Shown here one piece after another: positions 10,644-20,400 of a DNA stretch of 64,000 bases. Numbering within the stretch: position 1 is the stretch's first letter; the number at the start of each line of letters is the position of its first letter. Location: assembly GCA_030408505.1 (NCBI GenBank), contig JAUHQI010000004.1:434001-498000 (forward strand), given 5' to 3'. Source of the DNA: Candidatus Sacchlamyda saccharinae. GTDB lineage: Bacteria; Chlamydiota; Chlamydiia; Chlamydiales; Rhabdochlamydiaceae. The notes below the pieces were generated by a model. That model was given only the letters and a program-made list of their open reading frames with translations. It was not told the origin of the DNA and ran no database searches. Both the position numbers and the translations under genes were made by a program.

Positions 10644-10901
10644 ATGAAGCGAATCTTATTTGCCCTACTCATGTTGACAGCCAGTTTGAGAGCAGACCAT
10701 CGGGAATGTCTCGAAGCAGCTGTTGATGAAATGAACGAGCTCCATCGGACGGGTGGTGGTTGCGAAGATGGCATCTTCAATGCTGTCAGCTCCTCGATGC
10801 TCGGCTGGGGTGTCGGTCTATTTGTCGGGATCGCTCTACTTACCGGTCTTGTACACAATTCACATCAAGGCTCGGATTCTTCTAATAATTCATCGAACTA
10901 G
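10644..10901 (+). CDS. Small secreted or membrane hypothetical protein
   Basis: The 85-residue product has a signal peptide-like start (MKRILFALLMLTASLRA), a short cysteine-containing helix with CLEAAVDEMNELH, one membrane helix (residues about 53-70, GWGVGLFVGIALLTGLV) and a serine/asparagine-rich tail. I do not recognise the family. It heads a plus-strand set of four tightly packed envelope-type genes ahead of tal and is divergent from the V-ATPase operon. Confidence 0.7.
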   Translation: MKRILFALLMLTASLRADHRECLEAAVDEMNELHRTGGGCEDGIFNAVSSSMLGWGVGLFVGIALLTGLVHNSHQGSDSSNNSSN

Positions 10902-10913
10902 TATACTCCGGGT

Positions 10914-11501
10914 ATGCTTTCTATTGTTTTGGCAGCCTTTTGTCTGTTTTCACCCCCTGACGGTTGGGAAATTGCCGACGCTAAAACACCCTCAAAACGG
11001 GCAGTTGTTGGCTTTGTCGATAAGCGTAAATCCGGTTTTTGCCCCTCACTCAATCTCACACAGGAGAAGATCAGCATCCCCATTCAGGAGTATCTGGCCA
11101 TTGTGCAAAAAAATTGCCAAGCTAAAAAAATGAAATGGCGCCAGCTAGGAAACCTAGAAACTCTGAGTGGCAAAGCCTATCTCGTCGAAATTGAGACGAA
11201 AACAAAATTTGGCCCCTCGCGTCTTTTGCAGGCCATCCTCCCCTACGAAGATCAAGTTTTTATCCTCACCGCCGGCGTCTTAAAGAAGGACTTTGCCAAG
11301 CACGCCCCTGCTATAGAGAAAGCCCTGCGATCCATGCAGGTGGAAAAAGACCTCTTTGCCCTCGCCGGATCAAAAGCAGAACACTTACGCACTGCTTGGC
11401 AAAAAAAGGACGAGGGGGTAGAATCCACTTCTTTTACCGAGAAGGTTCTACAGCTTAAAGAGCTGGGCCTTGTCTGGCAACTTTACATGGGCAAATTATG
11501 A
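10914..11501 (+). CDS. Putative exported hypothetical protein
   Basis: The 195-residue product starts with a short hydrophobic signal-like segment (MLSIVLAAFCLFSPPDGW). The rest looks like a small alpha/beta fold resembling PsbP/Mog1-type exported proteins: a GWEI strand, then YLVEIETKTKFGPSRLLQAI and a helix ending LRSMQVEKDL. That resemblance is by eye only. The start is 12 bp after the preceding gene and the stop overlaps the next start by 4 bp, so the genes are probably one operon. Confidence 0.75.
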   Translation: MLSIVLAAFCLFSPPDGWEIADAKTPSKRAVVGFVDKRKSGFCPSLNLTQEKISIPIQEYLAIVQKNCQAKKMKWRQLGNLETLSGKAYLVEIETKTKFGPSRLLQAILPYEDQVFILTAGVLKKDFAKHAPAIEKALRSMQVEKDLFALAGSKAEHLRTAWQKKDEGVESTSFTEKVLQLKELGLVWQLYMGKL

Positions 11502-11758
11502 AAAAATGGATCTCTTATATCACCCTTTTCAGTCTTTTTTGTGGACTTCCCCTCTCCGCACATGAGGAAGAAGTTTTTTACACTGATGAAGACGAAGGGC
11601 TCTTCAACCAGGGGAAATTCGTAGGAGAGCAAAATCCCGACTACCTAAAAGCCATCCGTTTCGAGCGCAATAAAAACTGGGCGATTGCTATGGGCACAGC
11701 TGCGGTAGGCATTGCAACGGTCGTCCTTGTTGGGCAACACCACAGCAAAAATAATTAA
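11498..11758 (+). CDS. Small secreted or membrane hypothetical protein
   Basis: The 86-residue product has a signal peptide (MKKWISYITLFSLFCGLPLSA, then HEEE), an acidic stretch (FYTDEDEG) and one membrane helix near residues 62-80 (NWAIAMGTAAVGIATVVLVG) with a short HHSKNN tail. This layout resembles the 85-residue protein at 10644. It overlaps both neighbours (ATGA upstream, TAATG downstream). Confidence 0.7.
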   Translation: MKKWISYITLFSLFCGLPLSAHEEEVFYTDEDEGLFNQGKFVGEQNPDYLKAIRFERNKNWAIAMGTAAVGIATVVLVGQHHSKNN

Positions 11759-12213
11759 TGCATTGGGTCCTCGCCCTCCTTTTGCTTGCCAGCTGCCAGC
11801 GGCATAGCCAGTGGCAGTACACGCATGTGAGAGAAACAACTTCTGACTCTACCCGCATCCAGTACCGCTCCAAAGATCCTGTGCAAGGGATCGATATAGA
11901 GATGATCCACGTCGATGGAGAGCTCACTACCTATTTGCAGGTCCATTCAGAGCCTCTTAAGACCAAAGAAAGCAAGACCCTAGTAGTCATTGGAGATACG
12001 AGTTACTATGCCCCCTGCCATAAAGGAAAGCAACGGGTTCAGCTTACTGATGTTTTGCAAACCATGCTCATCTCTTCCTTGACCGAGGGCAACCCAATTA
12101 CACTGGAACTATCTGGCTACCGCGAAAACGTTGATCCTGCCCGCTTCCAAAAAGTTTTCGCTCGCATCGAGAAGAAAGCGCCTTCCATTCTAAAGGGCAT
12201 ACGAATATACTGA
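11758..12213 (+). CDS. Putative lipoprotein
   Basis: The 151-residue product begins [24 protein letters not shown] is a good lipobox, so cysteine 13 is the probable lipidation site. The remaining 135 residues are soluble, with predicted beta strands ([18 protein letters not shown]), and have no motif I recognise. The start codon overlaps the stop of the previous gene by one base, and tal follows 17 bp later. Confidence 0.75.
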   Translation: MHWVLALLLLASCQRHSQWQYTHVRETTSDSTRIQYRSKDPVQGIDIEMIHVDGELTTYLQVHSEPLKTKESKTLVVIGDTSYYAPCHKGKQRVQLTDVLQTMLISSLTEGNPITLELSGYRENVDPARFQKVFARIEKKAPSILKGIRIY

Positions 12214-12230
12214 GCAAAAATGGAGTATTT

Positions 12231-13184
12231 ATGAGCAAGTTGGATGAACTAGAAAAACTGACCACAATTGTTGCAGATACAGGAGAGATTGAGCAAATCA
12301 AGCTCTTTAAACCCACCGATGCAACCACCAATCCTTCACTTATTTTTAAAGCCTCTTCTCTACCCGAATACCAGTTCTTGATTCAAGATGCTCTTGAGTA
12401 CGGCCGCAAAGGAAATTCTAAAGAAGAAAAGCTCGAGCGAACTCTAGACAAGGTTTTTGTGAATTTTGGTCTTGAGATCCTAAAAATTGTCCCCGGACGG
12501 GTTTCAACAGAAGTGGATGCGCGCCTTTCATTTGATGTGGAAGGGAGTATTGATAAAGCCCATCATTTGATCACTCTTTATGAAGAAGCAGGAATCGATC
12601 GGAAACGGATCCTCATTAAGCTAGCCTCCACATGGGAAGGGATCCAGGCGGCAAAGGTCCTGGAAAAAGAAGGGATCCACTGCAATATGACCCTTATGTT
12701 CTCGCTAGCCCAAGCTATTGGGTGTGCCGATGCCGGAGCCACCCTTATCTCCCCTTTTGTGGGCCGCATCTTTGATTGGTACAAAAAAGCAGAGGGCAAA
12801 GAGTCCTATCCGCCTGCTGAAGATCCTGGTGTTTTATCTGTGACAGAAATCTACAACTACTACAAAAAGCATGGGATCCAGACACAAGTAATGGGAGCCT
12901 CGTTCCGCAATAGTGGAGAGATTCTAGAACTTGCTGGCTGCGATCTTCTCACCATTGCCCCTTCTCTTCTCAAAGAATTAGAGAGCGCGGAAGGCGAAGT
13001 ACCGCGCAAACTCGATCCAGACTATGCCAAAAAGCAAGAGATCGCACCTCTTGAAATCGATGAGAAAACCTTCCGCTGGATGCTTTGCGACAACGCCATG
13101 GCCGTTGAAAAGCTAAGCGAAGGGATCCGCAACTTTGCTAAGGACCTCGTAAAGCTGGAAAAACACCTCGAACAGAGTCTATAG
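12231..13184 (+). CDS. tal: Transaldolase
   Basis: The 317-residue product matches TalB-type transaldolase: [15 protein letters not shown] at the start, [12 protein letters not shown], the Schiff-base lysine in [15 protein letters not shown], then [15 protein letters not shown] and [14 protein letters not shown]. It transfers a dihydroxyacetone unit in the non-oxidative pentose phosphate pathway. A GGAG ribosome-binding site lies before the ATG. Its place between the ATPase and rpoC regions fits the Chlamydia order. The 3' end overlaps a convergent gene by 47 bp. Confidence 0.97.
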   Translation: MSKLDELEKLTTIVADTGEIEQIKLFKPTDATTNPSLIFKASSLPEYQFLIQDALEYGRKGNSKEEKLERTLDKVFVNFGLEILKIVPGRVSTEVDARLSFDVEGSIDKAHHLITLYEEAGIDRKRILIKLASTWEGIQAAKVLEKEGIHCNMTLMFSLAQAIGCADAGATLISPFVGRIFDWYKKAEGKESYPPAEDPGVLSVTEIYNYYKKHGIQTQVMGASFRNSGEILELAGCDLLTIAPSLLKELESAEGEVPRKLDPDYAKKQEIAPLEIDEKTFRWMLCDNAMAVEKLSEGIRNFAKDLVKLEKHLEQSL

Positions 13185-13494
13185 CAAAACTTCCGGCTAG
13201 GAAAAAAAGGCCCCCAACAAGAATGGGAAGCAGCTCGGGTCGATTCAATAAAGGCAGATGCGGCTCTGCCCCTTGCATCACTTGCGTTGTAGCCACCGAA
13301 AGCAAGGCAACTTCCACATTTTTTCTACAAAAAACACCTCTTACACTAAGCGGGTGCTCAGCACTAAAGTGAGAAATTACCACGCCTGTTACTAAGGCAA
13401 CGCTTGTTGTTATCGTTGGACTAGCCGTTACAGCAGAAACAAAATAAGTGATCACTGGGACAGCTGCCACTTCTGGAGGCAATACATTTAGCAT
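13138..13494 (-). CDS. Small membrane hypothetical protein
   Basis: The 118-residue product is hydrophobic, with likely membrane segments at about residues 10-44 and 88-107 ([17 protein letters not shown]). An AAGGA ribosome-binding site lies 8 bp before the ATG. The gene follows the ABC permease by 11 bp on the same strand, so it is probably the third gene of that operon. Its last 47 bp overlap the end of tal tail to tail. I do not recognise the family. Confidence 0.55.
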   Translation of the reverse strand: MLNVLPPEVAAVPVITYFVSAVTASPTITTSVALVTGVVISHFSAEHPLSVRGVFCRKNVEVALLSVATTQVMQGAEPHLPLLNRPELLPILVGGLFFLAGSFAIDSVRGVFPALRGP

Positions 13495-13505
13495 AGAGTT
13501 TTTCC

Positions 13506-14288
13506 TTATTCAAAACGGGAAAGGCCTTTTTCCCTACTTTTTTCAAAGAGCACAATAAAAAGTGTCATAGCCAAACTCAAATAGACTACATTGAGGATAA
13601 GACTCGTCCAAAATAATGGATAGGAGAAAGAACCCCCTGCTAAGATAGTACGCATCCCCTCAAATACGTATGAGGTGGGCAGGCCCTTAGCAATCGCTTG
13701 GCCCCAGGCAGGAAGAGCCGATACAGGATAGAAAATGGCACTAAAAGGGGCAAAAATAAACGGTGTCATCCATGCTAGCATCTGCAAGCGCTGTCCAAAA
13801 TAGATGAGCACCGAGCCACAGAGGTAGCCCATCAGCCATCCTGAGAGGGTTAAGAGGGCAAAATAAGGAATAAGAGCTAGACCAACCGTATAGACATTAA
13901 GCGCATAGAGGAGCCATACGAGGAGACTGGCAAATCCAGTGGAGATTAGGATTTTGATAAAACCCACAAACATTGTACCTGCCATCCACTCTCCAAGCTT
14001 AAGCGGTGTAGAGAAGAGGTTTACCAAGTTCCGGTTCCAATATTCTTGCAAGATATTGACCCCAATCTCGTAGTTACCTCGCCAAATAATCTGCCAAAAA
14101 ACAAGCCCCGTTAAAATCATTAAGGCTATGTTTGGGACTTGGGCATCTGTCTTTTGGATCCAAACACTTGTGATCCCCCAGAGAAAGATATCGATCGTAG
14201 GCCAGAAAAACACCTCAGAAAGATTATCTAGTCTAGAAAAGAAATAAAAGTAGCGAAGAAATACTGCCCAAATCCTCTTAAAGCTCAC
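13506..14288 (-). CDS. ABC-2 type transporter permease
   Basis: The 260-residue product has about six membrane helices and the ABC-2 layout, with a conserved-looking YPVSALPAWGQAIAKGLPTS segment before the last helices. It overlaps the upstream ATP-binding gene by 4 bp, so the two form one exporter. The substrate (drug, lipid or polysaccharide) cannot be read from the sequence. Confidence 0.88.
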   Translation of the reverse strand: MSFKRIWAVFLRYFYFFSRLDNLSEVFFWPTIDIFLWGITSVWIQKTDAQVPNIALMILTGLVFWQIIWRGNYEIGVNILQEYWNRNLVNLFSTPLKLGEWMAGTMFVGFIKILISTGFASLLVWLLYALNVYTVGLALIPYFALLTLSGWLMGYLCGSVLIYFGQRLQMLAWMTPFIFAPFSAIFYPVSALPAWGQAIAKGLPTSYVFEGMRTILAGGSFSYPLFWTSLILNVVYLSLAMTLFIVLFEKSREKGLSRFE

Positions 14289-15211
14289 TTTTCCTCCTTG
14301 GCCACGTGATGAAAAAAGTCTTCTAAAGTCGGCTGATTGATCGAGATATTGGAATAGGAGATCTTTGCCTCGGCTAGCGATGCGAGATATTGGGCTATTT
14401 GATTTTCATCTAGCTTTAGCTGGATAGACTTCCCCTCTTGTGCGGCTTCCATCTGCAAATTCTCTGCGATTTTCACTGCTCGTTCTGCCCCTTCTACAAT
14501 GACCAGATTGATTCTATTTTTTGACACTCTATTGATGAGATTTTGCGGAAGGTCGTCGGCAAAGATTTTCCCTTTCTTCAGAAACAGAACTCGGTCACAA
14601 AGCTCGCTGACTTCTGCCATATTGTGCGAGGTAAATAGGACAGATACACCGCTATTCTTTCTCTGATCAGAAATAAAACCGATCACCTCTTTCGATACAT
14701 CGGGATCTAGAGATGCCGTTGGTTCATCGAGAAGGACAATGCGGGGTTTGACCATAAATGCTTTTACGAGCATCAGTCTGGTGATTTGGCCAGAAGAGAG
14801 ACTTGCCACTCGTTCTCTTTTTTTTCCCAATATCCCAAAGCGCTCCAAAAGCTCATCTCGCGTCTTATTGAATTCTCTCGGAGATAGAGAAAAAAGACGC
14901 CCAAAAACATCGAGGTTCTGCTCAACGGATAAATTCCAAGGAAGACTCAAATAGGTGCTAGCAAAAGTTACGTGTTGCAGTACTTCTGAGCGGTGCTTAG
15001 CAAGATCCTTACCAAAATAGAGAATTTCTCCTGATGAGCTCTTAAGTGTGCTCATGAGCATTTGAATAGTAGTGGTCTTTCCTGCGCCATTGGGACCAAG
15101 TAGCCCGAGGATCTCCCCTTCTTCCAAGTCAAAAGAGATCCCATCCACTGCAGTGAAGGGCTTCTTTCCAGGGTAAACTTTTCGCAAATTGCGTACGCTT
15201 AGAACAGCCAT
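14285..15211 (-). CDS. ABC transporter ATP-binding protein
   Basis: The 308-residue product has all ATPase motifs: Walker A GPNGAGKTT (about residue 40), signature LSSGQITR, Walker B IVLLDEPTASLDPD, and the switch histidine in FTSHNMAE. The C-terminal extension (residues about 225-308) is usual in DrrA/NatA-like exporters. First gene of a three-gene minus-strand operon with the permease and a small membrane protein. Confidence 0.93.
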   Translation of the reverse strand: MAVLSVRNLRKVYPGKKPFTAVDGISFDLEEGEILGLLGPNGAGKTTTIQMLMSTLKSSSGEILYFGKDLAKHRSEVLQHVTFASTYLSLPWNLSVEQNLDVFGRLFSLSPREFNKTRDELLERFGILGKKRERVASLSSGQITRLMLVKAFMVKPRIVLLDEPTASLDPDVSKEVIGFISDQRKNSGVSVLFTSHNMAEVSELCDRVLFLKKGKIFADDLPQNLINRVSKNRINLVIVEGAERAVKIAENLQMEAAQEGKSIQLKLDENQIAQYLASLAEAKISYSNISINQPTLEDFFHHVAKEEK

Positions 15212-15261
15212 GTTAAGACACTACCACTGAGGCTAAAAAAAATAAACTAACAAATGAAGTC

Positions 15262-15552
15262 TTACTGAGAAACATAGTCACATGGTACAGCCAATGCTTC
15301 GGCCGCATCCAAATGGGGATCTTCTAGACAGCGGCAACGTACTTTATATCGTTTATTTACCCTGTCATATTCAACAATATTGAGTTTAAACATTCCTTTG
15401 TTTGACTCAGCATAAATACCATCTTCCGCTACTGCAACTTGATCTTCTTGAAACCATTCATAATGAAGCTCTTCTTCATGGCCTTCCTGAGCATAAAGAA
15501 ATCCACTCAGAATACAAAAAGTGTTAGCAATAATGAATATGCTAGACTTCAT
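15262..15552 (-). CDS. Small exported hypothetical protein
   Basis: The start is placed at 15552 because an AGGAGGAGAT ribosome-binding site precedes that ATG. The 96-residue product has a signal peptide (MKSSIFIIANTFCILSGFLYA, cut before QEGH) and an acidic mature part. It contains two close cysteines (VRCRCLED) and a third in VPCDYVS. The start lies inside the end of the upstream gene (11-bp overlap), so this is the last gene of a three-gene operon. Confidence 0.75.
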   Translation of the reverse strand: MKSSIFIIANTFCILSGFLYAQEGHEEELHYEWFQEDQVAVAEDGIYAESNKGMFKLNIVEYDRVNKRYKVRCRCLEDPHLDAAEALAVPCDYVSQ

Positions 15553-16213
15553 ATCTCCTCCTATCTTCTCTGTTAATAGCATCTTTCATAACATTAGGGA
15601 TAATTATTGGAGTGTGAACTCCATTTTTTTCTGCTTCTGCAGCCTTATTTTCCCAGTAATTTTGCTTCTCAGTATCTCTATTCTTTTTTGCTAATGTGGC
15701 CATTCTTAGGGATGTCTCATAAGTCACTCCCTGCTCAACTGCATTTTGAGAAAGCTCGGTAATTTGTTTTTTCGTTAGGTATTGATCAGGACCACTCCCT
15801 GCACTAATATAAGCTAAAATAAGAGACTGTGGTGGATTTTCTAGTTGTTTATAGGCTTTCTCAATATGCTGGAAAGCTTCTTCAGCTCGAAAAACCAGTC
15901 CACAAGTTATCCCCAAATAGGCTTCATTTTTCCAATCTTTCTCCCATTCATGAGAGTATTTCGCTCGCAAAACATTCATTAAATTAACAGAATAATCTCT
16001 CATTAAATCTGCTGTAAAACCATCTTCGATCATTTCTTCAACTGAAGAATCTATCAAAAAATCGACGATATGCATTGCTTCAGAAAATGAATATATATCG
16101 GCGATATTTACAGGCAGTGTGTTTTTTACTAAAAACTTCCAATCTTTAGCATTTACGATCTTTTTGATATTTGGAAGAGAATCTCTATTTTCACTACTAT
16201 TCTTATGGAACAT
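15542..16213 (-). CDS. Hypothetical protein, partner of the upstream secreted TPR protein
   Basis: The 223-residue product is soluble and helical, with no signal peptide. I use the ATG at 16213, which has AGG 8 bp upstream; a GTG at 16222 is also possible. The middle (GLVFRAEEAFQHIEKAYKQL) and end (YETSLRMATLAKKNRDTEKQ) look like helical repeats. No family recognised. The overlap with the preceding gene suggests the two products work together. An immunity or chaperone role for the upstream secreted protein is conceivable but unproven. Confidence 0.75.
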   Translation of the reverse strand: MFHKNSSENRDSLPNIKKIVNAKDWKFLVKNTLPVNIADIYSFSEAMHIVDFLIDSSVEEMIEDGFTADLMRDYSVNLMNVLRAKYSHEWEKDWKNEAYLGITCGLVFRAEEAFQHIEKAYKQLENPPQSLILAYISAGSGPDQYLTKKQITELSQNAVEQGVTYETSLRMATLAKKNRDTEKQNYWENKAAEAEKNGVHTPIIIPNVMKDAINREDRRRYEV

Positions 16214-17324
16214 ATGGAGCACCTATCTCTACCCATGCATTTCTCAATAAGGGAAGATTTTCTTTGTTAATCTCAAATATTGCGGTAATTTTATCTCTTC
16301 CGATTTCTTTAGTATATTTGTAAGTTGTCACACTCTTATGAGCCCAATCGATTTCACGCTCACATTGTAAAATTCCTTGCCTTTCCAAAAATAGAACAAG
16401 ACTATCGAAATCCTTCTCAAGGTTACCAGAAAGCTTGATAAATTTATCCCAACGATGTTTTTTTGTAAATATATGAGGCAAAACATTCGGATTATGAGGA
16501 ATAATAGATCCGCCAGTTGCCTTCTTTAAAATAGACGTACTTTTTTTAGCATGTTTAGCACTGGCCTCTAAAATATGAGTACTTCTTGTAACAGAATAAC
16601 GCCCCAAAATAGCCATAATATTAGCCCTTCTGAGATTGTTATAAAAGTGAATGCCAAAATCTGCTGTAGCTAAGTAATAAAAAGCTAAAATGCTATACTT
16701 TCCAATAATAAAACCAAGTTTTTGCCCCTTGGTATACTCTGACCAGCTATGCCAATATTCTCTGCATTCAAAAAGCTCAGGTAAAGCTTCCTGCAAGAGA
16801 ACATCAACCCTGCCAGAAGCTAAAAATTCCCCAATATCATGCAGTGCTTCAATAAGCTCTTTTGACACATCAATTGGAGAACAAGCAAATGACCATAAAA
16901 AAGTAAGCCCTCCTCTGACAGAAGAAACAAATTGGATACTACCTTCTCTGCCCCCTAACAGGGTCCCATATAACAACCCGTTTGCAAAATCCAAAGAAGG
17001 AGGCACCTCTCCAAGAGTTGCAGGATGAATTGCCAGAGAACAATTTCGAATACGTCGCTTATATGGTGGGGAGGGATCAATCGCGCGCTTGTAGTCTTCG
17101 AGCGCTAAATCTATGCGATTGAGTTCAAAATAACTCAATGCTCTCTCTTTATAAGCTTCTTTTTCATAGGGATTTAGCTTGATTGCTTCATCGAGGAATT
17201 GGACTGCATCCTTATAGAGAAAATATGTATTATGTGCACTCGCTTCACTAATGAGCTGATCTACCTCGCTCACAGCATACATGGGCGAAAAGAGAATAAG
17301 GAATAGAATCGGCAAAAGACGCAT
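16203..17324 (-). CDS. Secreted TPR protein with distinct C-terminal domain
   Basis: The ATG at 17324 is preceded by GAGGTG and starts a signal peptide (MRLLPILFLILFSPMYA, then VSEVD). Residues about 30-95 form two TPR units (AVQFLDEAIKLNPYEKEAYK, then ALSYFELNRIDLALEDYKRA). A middle part has a hydrophobic stretch (KLGFIIGKYSILAFYYL). The last 80 or so residues, from HRWDKFIKLSG to the end, look like a separate compact alpha/beta domain with GRDKITAIFEINKENLP. The layout resembles secreted proteins with a C-terminal effector or toxin domain, but I cannot name the domain. Confidence 0.8.
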   Translation of the reverse strand: MRLLPILFLILFSPMYAVSEVDQLISEASAHNTYFLYKDAVQFLDEAIKLNPYEKEAYKERALSYFELNRIDLALEDYKRAIDPSPPYKRRIRNCSLAIHPATLGEVPPSLDFANGLLYGTLLGGREGSIQFVSSVRGGLTFLWSFACSPIDVSKELIEALHDIGEFLASGRVDVLLQEALPELFECREYWHSWSEYTKGQKLGFIIGKYSILAFYYLATADFGIHFYNNLRRANIMAILGRYSVTRSTHILEASAKHAKKSTSILKKATGGSIIPHNPNVLPHIFTKKHRWDKFIKLSGNLEKDFDSLVLFLERQGILQCEREIDWAHKSVTTYKYTKEIGRDKITAIFEINKENLPLLRNAWVEIGAPYVP

Positions 17325-17445
17325 GTATACCACCTCAGGTTTAGCACAAACCGAAAGCGGCTAATAATACCATTCACAGAAAATAAGTACATAATTTACA
17401 GATTTTTTTCTCTGCAATCAATGAAAGAGTAAATTTCAGGAAGGG

Positions 17446-17475
17446 ATAGGGATTCTAAGTTCTTAGAATCCCTAT
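17446..17475 (-). terminator. Stem-loop after rpoC
   Basis: A perfect 14-bp inverted repeat (17446-17459 and 17462-17475) with a 2-base centre starts 6 bp after the rpoC stop. The sequence beyond the stem on the minus strand is pyrimidine-rich but not a clean T run. It is probably the rpoBC terminator or 3' protective hairpin. Confidence 0.7.
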
Positions 17476-17480
17476 ATTAA

Positions 17481-20400
17481 TTAGTCGGTGAAAGCGAACT
17501 CGAGTTCTTCTTCGCCTTCGCGATTAATGTGGCGCTTGATGCGGTCACTAAAAGCGTCGAATCCTGTACCACCTGGGATCATATGACCCATGATGAGGTT
17601 CGATTTGAAGTCGAGTAAGTAATCAGTCTTCGCTTCACATGCAGCGTCGGTGAGGACTCTTGTCGTCTCCTGGAACGATGCGGCAGAGATCCACGATTCT
17701 GTCGAGAGCGATGCCTTTGTGATCCCGAGAAGGACGGGCGTTGCTTGTGCAGCTCTCCCCCCTTCATCAAGCACTTTGCGGTTCTGAGCGTGGAACTCTT
17801 TCTTGTCCACATCTTCCCCGTATAGGAATGTGGTGTCACCAGGCTCGATCACACGCACTTTTTGGAGCATCTGTCTGACGATGATCTCAATGTGCTTGTC
17901 GTTGATGTCTACCCCTTGGAGGCGATAAACTTCTTGGACTTGGTTGACGAGATACTTTTGGAGTTCGCGCACGCCGCAGACGTCGAGGATCTCGTGAGGG
18001 ATCACAAGACCGTCTGTGAGCTGCTGTCCCTTCACCACATGGTCGCCTTTTTGGACGATCGTGTGTTTTGCAAGTGGGATGAGGTGCTCTTCTTCCATAC
18101 CAGAGTCTTCGTCACGCACGACTACAATCCGCTTACTCTTCTGCACGCCGCGGAAGTCAACGACACCGTCGATCTTGGCGATCTCAGCTGCATCTTTAGG
18201 CTTACGCGCTTCGAAGAGCTCGGCCACACGGGGCAAGCCCCCTGTAATATCCTTTGTCTTGATCGCACCGCGAGGAAGACGAGCAAGAAGCATACCAGCT
18301 TGGACAAACTCACCTTCTTCCACAGAGATAAAGGCTCCTGATGGAATCGCATAGGTTCCTACAAGCTCACTATACTCTTGATCTGCATAGATCACGATTT
18401 GCGGGTGGAGTTCCCCTCTGTGTTGCTTCACAATCGTTTCAGTTTTTCCCGTTTGCTTATTACGCTCACGCTGGGTTGAAATCCCCTCAACAAGGTCTTC
18501 ATACTTCACGTATCCAGGTCGTTCACAGATAATAGGGACGTTGTGTTGCTCCCAAACAGCGACTTGTTGGTCTTTCTTCACTTTTGAACCATCTTCAACG
18601 AGGATCCGCGTTCCAAGCTCAATGTTAAATGAATGGAGAGGCTCAAGGGATTTCGTGCTGAGAAGCTTCTTCACTTCTTCGAGGCTTCGCCCTTCGTCTT
18701 GTACGACATGGAGCATTCCATTTTTATTAAGAGCCATCCATTCCCCGTCTTGGTTCTGCACTGTACGCAGATCCATGTAGACAAGAACACCTTCGTGTTC
18801 TGAGATAATCTCAGGAGAAAGAGATGCAGCCGCGATCCCCCCTAGGTGGAAGGTTCTCATCGTAAGCTGTGTACCAGGTTCACCAATCGACTGAGCGGCA
18901 ATAATTCCGACTGCCTCTCCGTGACCCACAACCCTACCGTTGGCAAGGTTGATGCCGTAACACTTGCAGCATACACCTCGACCTGATTCACAGGTAAGGG
19001 CTGAACGGATCCGAATCGACTCGAGTCCAGAATCATCAATCGCCTCAGCTTGAGGTAAAGTTAGGACAGTTCCCGCTTCGGCTAGTAACTTTGTCTGATC
19101 TCCAGGCTGGTAAATGTCATCCACGACTGCACGGCCAAAGATCCGATCCTTAAGGGGAAGAAGTTCTTCTTGACCTTGCTTGATCGCACTTACTTCGATT
19201 CCATTGAGTGTACCACAATCGTCTTCGATGATGATCACATCTTGGGAAACGTCAACAAGTCTTCTTGTTAAGTAACCAGAGTCAGCTGTTTTAAGGGCCG
19301 TATCGGCAAGACCTTTACGAGCACCGTGCGTTGAAATCGAGTACTCGAGGACACTCAAGCCCTCTCGGAAGTTAGCCGTAATCGGGGACTCGATAATCTC
19401 ACCTGATGGTTTGGCCATCAGACCCCTCATCGCTCCAAGCTGCTTGACCTGTGATCTCGTACCACGAGCTCCAGAATCCATCATGAGGAAGATCGGGTTG
19501 AGTTCATTGTCCTTAGTCTCGCTCATCAACTTAAAGAGTTCTTCAGAAAGATCATCAGAAACCTCTGTCCAGATACTAATAATCTTAGACTTCCGCTCAC
19601 CATCTGTAATGATTCCATCCTCATACTGCTTTTGCACTGTAGCAATCCGCTCATGCGCTTCAGCAAGTACTTCAGGCTTGTTATCCGGAATACGAACATC
19701 GCAAATTCCAATGGAGAGAGCTGATTTTGTCGCTTCAGAAAAACCAAGGTTTTTCAAGCTATCGAGGAATTTCACAGTAGCTTCGAGGCCTACTTTCTTG
19801 TAAGTCTCTAAAACGAGCTCACTCATTTTCTTCTTACGTAGAGCATAGTTTTGGAAGCCGAGTTCTTTTGGAACGATGGTATTAAATATCACCCTTCCTG
19901 GAGTCGTTGTAATGATCCCCTCTGGAAGCTTAAGTTTGATTTTTTCATGGATATGAAGTCCACGACCCAACTCGTCACGTCGGTCGCCTTCCGCTACATT
20001 GGTATCCCAATTATAGCTTCCAGCTGCTTGCATGGCGAGGAGCACTTCATTTGTAGAAGCAAAAATCTTCACTTTCTTATCTTCGCTTTCAGGATCGTAT
20101 ATCGGATCATGCATCAAGTAGTAAAGACCCAGAATCATATCCTGTGAAGGAACAGCAGAAGGTTTTCCAGAAGATGGCAAGAAGATGTTATCTGGTGCCA
20201 TCATGAGAAGTTTTGCTTCTAGCTGTGCTTCGATAGATAGAGGGATGTGGACCGCCATTTGGTCTCCGTCAAAGTCGGCGTTGAAGGCCGAACAGACAAG
20301 AGGATGAATCCGAATCGCCTTACCTTCAATCAGAACAGGCTCAAAGGCCTGGATCCCGAGGCGGTGGAGCGTCGGAGCACGGTTGAGAAGAACTGGGTGT

